Positions 6,465-9,898 of a DNA stretch of 9,898 nucleotides are shown one piece after another; the stretch's first letter is position 1; each line of letters opens with the position of its first letter. The DNA comes from an uncultured Gammaproteobacteria bacterium (GTDB lineage: Bacteria; Pseudomonadota; Gammaproteobacteria; Coxiellales; Coxiellaceae), in contig CAIQCE010000082.1 in the NCBI GenBank assembly GCA_903870185.1, forward strand, positions 1-9,898, given 5' to 3'. A model generated the notes under the pieces. It had not been told where the DNA came from. It made no database searches and saw only the letters and a program-made list of their open reading frames with translations. The translations under genes and the position numbers were made by a program.

Positions 6465-6615
6465 GATTTGTTAGGCCGCGCTGTGCTTGGCGCTAAGCCG
6501 TCGTCCCCGCACAGGCGGGGATCCAGTTTAATGGTGTAGGTCGGGCTGCGCTTTTTCAGGCCCGACAATTCCACTCTATCTGTTGGGCCGCGCTAGCGCT
6601 TGGCACCAACCTACA
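6465..6615. repeat. Cluster of REP-like palindromes between ffs and dnaX
   Basis: There is no protein gene here. The stretch holds an imperfect palindrome TTAGGCC...GGCGCTAA (6471-6496), a perfect TCCCCGC-ACAG-GCGGGGA (6504-6521, followed by TCCAG), GTCGGGC...GCCCGAC (6540-6566) and GTTGG...CCAAC around GCGCTAGCGC (6582-6610). TGTAGGTCGG (6535-6544) and CCAACCTACA (6606-6615) form outer inverted ends with one mismatch, so 6535-6615 may be a single 81-bp mobile palindromic unit. Elements of this look (GTAGGTYGG, CCCCGC-N4-GCGGGGATCCAG) are common extragenic repeats in proteobacteria. Confidence 0.65.
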
Positions 6616-6673
6616 TTACAATGAGTCCCAGTAAACTAATCGTTCCCAATCAGCCCAGGTGTATAAAGACAGC

Positions 6674-8254
6674 ATGAGCCATCAGGTATTAGCAAGGAAG
6701 TGGAGACCTCACCGATTCGATGAAGTTGTAGCCCAATCTCACGTCGTACAAGCATTAACCAATGCATTGACCCATAATCAGCTTCACCATGCTTATCTCT
6801 TCACAGGCACTCGAGGGGTAGGGAAAACCACCTTAGCTCGAATCTTAACCAAATGCCTCAATTGTGAGAAAGGCATCAGCGCGACTCCATGTGAAACCTG
6901 CAGCAGCTGCCTTGAAATCGATTCAGGGCGATTCGTGGACCTTCTAGAGGTCGATGCAGCCTCCCGAACCAAGGTAGAGGATACTCGAGATCTCCTCGAC
7001 AACGTCCAATATGCCCCTACGAAGGGTCGCTTCAAGGTCTACCTAATCGACGAAGTCCATATGCTCTCAGGTCATAGCTTTAATGCGCTATTGAAGACTT
7101 TGGAAGAACCCCCCGCTCACGTGAAATTTCTATTGGCAACCACCGATCCACAGCGCTTGCCAGCGACTATTTTATCGCGCTGCCTGCAGTTTCACTTATT
7201 ACCCATGCCGGCCGAACAAATTGCCCAACATCTACAGAAAATTCTAAAAGATGAAAATCTCCCATTTGAGGATGAAGCTACCCTATTACTCGGTAAGTCG
7301 GCCGATGGCAGCATGAGAGATGCTCTAAGCCTATTGGATCAAGCAATTGCCTATGGTAACAACCAAGTATCGACTCAATCTGTAAAAGAAATGCTGGGAA
7401 CTATCGACCATTCTTTACTCTTTGATTTACTCAATGCCTTAAAGGACAATGAAGCTAATCGCCTCTTGGAACTCATCACTCAACTCTCTCTCTTGGGAAC
7501 TGATTTTAAACAAGCTTTGGCGGAACTCCTCAATTTATGGCACCAAATAGCGGTATTACAATTTGTTCCTAAGCTTGAAGATAAAGATCCTCAGCTAGAA
7601 GTTTTTGCAAAGCATTTCAAGCCTGAAGATGTGCAACTCTATTACCAAATCGGATTGATGGGTCAACGGGATCTTAACTTAGCCCCGACCCCTCGTGTGG
7701 GCTTTGAAATGACCTTGCTAAGAATGCTGGCTTTTAAGCCAGTTGCGGCTCGCTCAACCAGCACTCATACACCGGCACCCACTAAATCTCCAATCACTAC
7801 CGCCTCACCAGCAGCCCCTAAAGAATCCCCTGCCCCTATTCAAAATAAAGCCCCAGCCGCTGCACCTACTACGGAATGGGGTCGATTATTAACACACCTA
7901 GAGCTTACGGGCCCGACTCAGGCCTTAGCCCAACATTGCAGCCTAAAATCCATGAACGCCGATCTAGTGGAACTATTGCTTGAACCCAAACAAGCGTTAA
8001 TGTTAAATGCTAGACATATTCAGCGGATCTCCGAGGCTCTCAGCAAGCATCTGGGTAAACTGATTAAGGTCACGATAGAACCTGCGACCGCGAGCCTAGG
8101 ATCTACAACCCCTGACGGACAAGCCCAAGAACATAAACAGGCTCAATTGAAAGCAGCTGAACAGGCTATCAATAGCAACCCTAAAGTCCAGAAACTGATG
8201 GAAGCTTTTGATGCCACTATTGTGAAAGACAGTATTGTGCCCAACGATTCTTAA
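6674..8254 (+). CDS. dnaX: DNA polymerase III subunit tau
   Basis: 526 aa from ATG 6674, chosen because MSHQVLARKWRP aligns with the family start; an in-frame GTG at 6659 would add five residues. This is the AAA+ clamp-loader subunit of the replicative polymerase. Walker A GTRGVGKTT is at 45-53; zinc-site cysteines at C64, C73, C76 and C79 match E. coli numbering. Walker B LIDEVH contains D126/E127; sensor 1 is LLATTDP, the SRC motif is at 168-170, and sensor 2 is GSMRDALSLLDQ (212-223). A Pro/Ala/Ser/Thr-rich linker (about 356-400) joins the C-terminal tau domain. E. coli tau is 643 aa, so the linker is short here. I find no A-AAA-AAG slippery site, so no frameshifted gamma form is apparent. 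It is the first gene of the dnaX-ybaB-like-recR-ybaB run. Confidence 0.97.
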   Translation: MSHQVLARKWRPHRFDEVVAQSHVVQALTNALTHNQLHHAYLFTGTRGVGKTTLARILTKCLNCEKGISATPCETCSSCLEIDSGRFVDLLEVDAASRTKVEDTRDLLDNVQYAPTKGRFKVYLIDEVHMLSGHSFNALLKTLEEPPAHVKFLLATTDPQRLPATILSRCLQFHLLPMPAEQIAQHLQKILKDENLPFEDEATLLLGKSADGSMRDALSLLDQAIAYGNNQVSTQSVKEMLGTIDHSLLFDLLNALKDNEANRLLELITQLSLLGTDFKQALAELLNLWHQIAVLQFVPKLEDKDPQLEVFAKHFKPEDVQLYYQIGLMGQRDLNLAPTPRVGFEMTLLRMLAFKPVAARSTSTHTPAPTKSPITTASPAAPKESPAPIQNKAPAAAPTTEWGRLLTHLELTGPTQALAQHCSLKSMNADLVELLLEPKQALMLNARHIQRISEALSKHLGKLIKVTIEPATASLGSTTPDGQAQEHKQAQLKAAEQAINSNPKVQKLMEAFDATIVKDSIVPNDS

Positions 8255-8270
8255 TTGAGGAAAGAACTAT

Positions 8271-8633
8271 ATGCCCAATGAGCTAAAACAAGACGATTTA
8301 CTGGATGATATTAAAAACAGTATATTGAATATGCAAAATCAAATACAAGATACTTATTCCGATCTAGCGGATACTCGTTTAATCGGACTATCCAACGATA
8401 AAACCGTTAAGATTGTTATGAGTGCTACTTATGCATTTGAAGACATAGAATTCGATGAGCGAGCTCTGCTGGGTGGCATTAAAGAATTCAAATGGCGAGT
8501 CCGTGAAGCATGGAAAGAGTTGAGCGATAAGATTCAAGAAACGACTCAAAATAAAACTTTAGAATTGTTACAAACGATGGAAATTCCAGATGATATCAAA
8601 AACCTCGGCTTTACTGAGGAAGAGGATAAATAA
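8271..8633 (+). CDS. Divergent YbaB/EbfC-like protein
   Basis: 120 aa; ATG with GAGGAAAG (8257-8264) upstream and 16 nt after the dnaX stop. It occupies the slot between dnaX and recR that ybaB fills in most gammaproteobacteria. An N-terminal helix (about 8-35) leads to RLIGLSNDKTVKIVMS, matching position for position the EVTGNAGAGSVEITMS of the ordinary YbaB encoded downstream at 9261. IEFDERAL matches IKIDPEML, and a second helical part follows (70-103). The GAG core is replaced by DKT and the Gly-rich tail by an acidic one (FTEEEDK). YbaB proteins are dimeric nucleoid-associated DNA-binding proteins; whether this version binds DNA, or forms mixed dimers with the other, is unknown. The family assignment is by eye and moderately sure. 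Confidence 0.7.
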   Translation: MPNELKQDDLLDDIKNSILNMQNQIQDTYSDLADTRLIGLSNDKTVKIVMSATYAFEDIEFDERALLGGIKEFKWRVREAWKELSDKIQETTQNKTLELLQTMEIPDDIKNLGFTEEEDK

Positions 8634-8638
8634 GCAAC

Positions 8639-9268
8639 GTGCTAAGCCCATTGATTAAGCAAATGATCGATGCCTTTCGTGCCCTTCCAGGCGTAGGGCC
8701 TAAATCGGCTCAACGAATGACCTTTCAACTGCTTTCAACACCCGGAAAAGCTAAGGGATTAGCTTTAGCACAAGCTCTGCAAGCTGCCATCACTGAAGTG
8801 GGTTATTGTGATAGTTGTAGAATTTACACTGAACAAACGCTTTGTGATCTTTGTGCCAGCCCTAGACGGCAACGCACTCAACTCTGTGTGGTCGAAAGCC
8901 CTGCCGATGTGACTGCCATCGAACAATCCAACAGCTTTCGAGGTTTGTATTTCGTACTCCAAGGTCATCTCTCCCCTCTCGATGGGATTGGTCCTGAAGA
9001 TATTGGAATTTCAGAACTCTTAAAACGCTTAAATGAAAATGAAGTCACCGAATTAATTATTGCAACAAATCCCACCGTAGAAGGTGAAGCAACAGCCCAT
9101 TATATTGTCAGCCGTATTAATACCAATAATATTAAATGTTCTCGTATTGCCCATGGAGTTCCATTAGGTGGTGAGCTGGAATATCTCGATAGCGGCACTC
9201 TAGGCCATGCATTTCAATCCAGAACCCCCATTAACATTCGAAACAATCAAGGAAATCACGATGAGTAA
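8639..9268 (+). CDS. recR: Recombination mediator RecR
   Basis: 209 aa, starting at GTG 8639, 5 nt after the previous stop; GAGGA at 8622-8626 is a rather distant ribosome site. The next start (ATG 8663) would lose the conserved SPLIKQMI segment. RecR works with RecO and RecF to load RecA onto SSB-coated gaps. It shows a helix-hairpin-helix RALPGVGPKSAQRM (14-27), a four-cysteine zinc finger (C57, C60, C69, C72), and a Toprim domain with VVESPAD (84-90), ATNPTVEGEATA (142-153) and the C-terminal GGELEYLDSGTLGHAF motif (177-192). The usual length is about 200 aa. Its end overlaps the following ybaB by 8 nt. Confidence 0.97.
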   Translation: MLSPLIKQMIDAFRALPGVGPKSAQRMTFQLLSTPGKAKGLALAQALQAAITEVGYCDSCRIYTEQTLCDLCASPRRQRTQLCVVESPADVTAIEQSNSFRGLYFVLQGHLSPLDGIGPEDIGISELLKRLNENEVTELIIATNPTVEGEATAHYIVSRINTNNIKCSRIAHGVPLGGELEYLDSGTLGHAFQSRTPINIRNNQGNHDE

Positions 9269-9587
9269 TTTTGATATTGGCAGTTTAATGAAAAATGCTA
9301 AAAAAATGCAAGAAATAATACAACAGCAACAAGCTGAATTAGAAACCATCGAGGTCACAGGTAATGCTGGAGCAGGATCGGTTGAAATCACCATGAGCTG
9401 TAAATATCGAGCCAAAAGAATCAAAATTGACCCTGAAATGCTAAAAGAATCCCCAGAGATTCTAGAGGATTTACTCACTGCGGCAATCAATAATGCCGTT
9501 AGTAAGATTGAAAAAATCACCCAGGAAAAAATGATGGGGGCCTCAAAATTACTGGGTGGCGGTGGATTGGGTGATTTGCTAGGGTAG
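9261..9587 (+). CDS. ybaB: Nucleoid-associated protein YbaB/EbfC
   Basis: 108 aa, the typical length. ATG 9261 is chosen because AAGGAA (9249-9254) lies 6 nt upstream and MSNFDIGSLMKNAKKMQE aligns with the family start; an upstream in-frame ATG (9207) lies wholly inside recR. The sequence is canonical: basic N-terminal helix, EVTGNAGAGSVEITMS core (31-46), IKIDPEML (55-61), LLTAAINNA helix (71-79), QEKM (88-91) and a Gly-rich tail. It forms small DNA-binding dimers. Its position after recR, instead of between dnaX and recR, is unusual, and a divergent relative holds the normal place. Confidence 0.95.
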   Translation: MSNFDIGSLMKNAKKMQEIIQQQQAELETIEVTGNAGAGSVEITMSCKYRAKRIKIDPEMLKESPEILEDLLTAAINNAVSKIEKITQEKMMGASKLLGGGGLGDLLG

Positions 9588-9589
9588 CT

Positions 9590-9609
9590 CTTCATATTTT
9601 CTTAAGATT
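9590..9609 (+). promoter_or_regulatory. Second PmrA-type response-regulator box
   Basis: Sequence CTTCATATTTTCTTAAGATT, identical at 18 of 20 positions to the box at 25-44. The half-sites CTTCA and CTTAA are again 11 bp apart. It starts 3 nt after the ybaB stop and 44 nt before a GTG start. TACCAT (9617-9622) is a possible but weak -10. The match is seen; binding by PmrA is inference. Confidence 0.65.
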
Positions 9610-9652
9610 CACAACGTACCATGGAAAATAATTACCAGCCTCGGAGGCACCC

Positions 9653-9898
9653 GTGAATACTTGGCTCAAACTGGATATGGAAGCTCGAAGAATCAAAATC
9701 ACCCAACTTGCCATAGAAGATTGGAAGCGAGTACATCAACCTGCCCCACAAATTCAAAAAACTCCGCCATCTACTCCCACTGCTGCTGAAACTCTAAAGT
9801 CAAAACAACAAGCACTCTATTTTAAAGCCTGGGAGAAAGCGGGAATATTTGGCAGTAAAGTGGAGGATGAGGGACATGTTTTTTATCAATTGAATCCA
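9653..9898 (+). CDS. Start of an unidentified protein, cut by the window end
   Basis: 82 codons are visible, open to the last base. GTG start with GGAGG (9643-9647) 5 nt upstream, a strong ribosome site. The N-terminus reads MNTWLKLDMEARR and is followed by a charged helical part, then a Pro/Thr-rich stretch (QKTPPSTPTAAE, about 35-46), then KQQALYFKAWEKAGIFG. There is no signal peptide. I do not recognise it. The PmrA-type box just upstream suggests a gene co-regulated with the phosphatase at the left end, possibly another secreted effector; this is inference from the regulatory site only. Confidence 0.6.
   Translation, partial: MNTWLKLDMEARRIKITQLAIEDWKRVHQPAPQIQKTPPSTPTAAETLKSKQQALYFKAWEKAGIFGSKVEDEGHVFYQLNP

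Noticed and set aside
6465..6615. CRISPR-like array
   Set aside because: The palindromes differ from one another, are not evenly spaced, and there are no cas genes or spacers.
7640..7880. Programmed frameshift in dnaX that would make a gamma subunit
   Set aside because: No A-AAA-AAG or similar slippery run is present in the linker region or elsewhere in the gene.
9207..9260. Upstream ATG giving an 18-residue extension of YbaB
   Set aside because: The extension lies inside recR, has no family match, and the ATG at 9261 has a well-spaced ribosome site.
9621..9656. 11-codon open frame overlapping the GTG start at 9653, as a leader peptide
   Set aside because: It has no ribosome site of its own, no regulatory codon run and no attenuator hairpin; probably chance.

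Overview
The window is about 9.9 kb of moderately AT-rich chromosome that looks gammaproteobacterial and most likely belongs to the order Legionellales (Legionella/Coxiella/Aquicella-type). The housekeeping genes (dapD, dapE, dnaX, recR, ybaB, 4.5S RNA, CCA-encoding tRNAs) are gammaproteobacterial in form. Two 20-bp sites match the PmrA box that drives Dot/Icm secretion and effector genes in Legionella and Coxiella. One of them precedes a protein carrying all five PPP-phosphatase motifs in the style of the Legionella effectors WipA/WipB. The genus is inference; no database search was possible.

Layout, left to right. (1) 1-1860: a PmrA-type box and a 588-aa PPP-type phosphatase with a C-terminal membrane hairpin and an acidic tail like a Dot/Icm E-block; a candidate translocated effector. 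(2) 1867-2283: a minus-strand tRNA operon read Pro(TGG) - broken tRNA-Pro copy - Arg(TCT) - His(GTG), with a strong sigma-70 promoter at 2255-2283. The broken copy comes from a tandem duplication of about 88 bp. (3) 2345-4308: dapD and dapE, overlapping by ATGA, which form the succinylase branch of lysine/diaminopimelate synthesis. (4) 4317-5981: a protein of about 554 aa that I cannot name, 8 nt behind dapE, helical with an Ala/Gly linker. (5) 6057-6658: tRNA-Ser(GGA), a long inverted repeat that reaches back into that tRNA, a run of perfect hairpins, 4.5S SRP RNA (ffs), then REP-like palindromes; there are no credible protein genes here. (6) 6674-9587: a recombination/replication operon dnaX - ybaB-like - recR - ybaB, with two different YbaB-family genes on either side of recR. 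(7) 9590-9898: a second PmrA-type box and the start of an unidentified gene cut by the window edge.

The main story is accessory, probably host-directed genes (1-1860, perhaps 4317-5981, and 9653 onward) set between conserved housekeeping blocks and stable-RNA genes. The first and last are tied together by near-identical regulatory boxes (18 of 20 bases). The most useful second looks are the PmrA-controlled phosphatase, the second box with its truncated gene, the duplicated YbaB genes, and the tRNA-Ser trailer that can pair with the tRNA's own 3' half.
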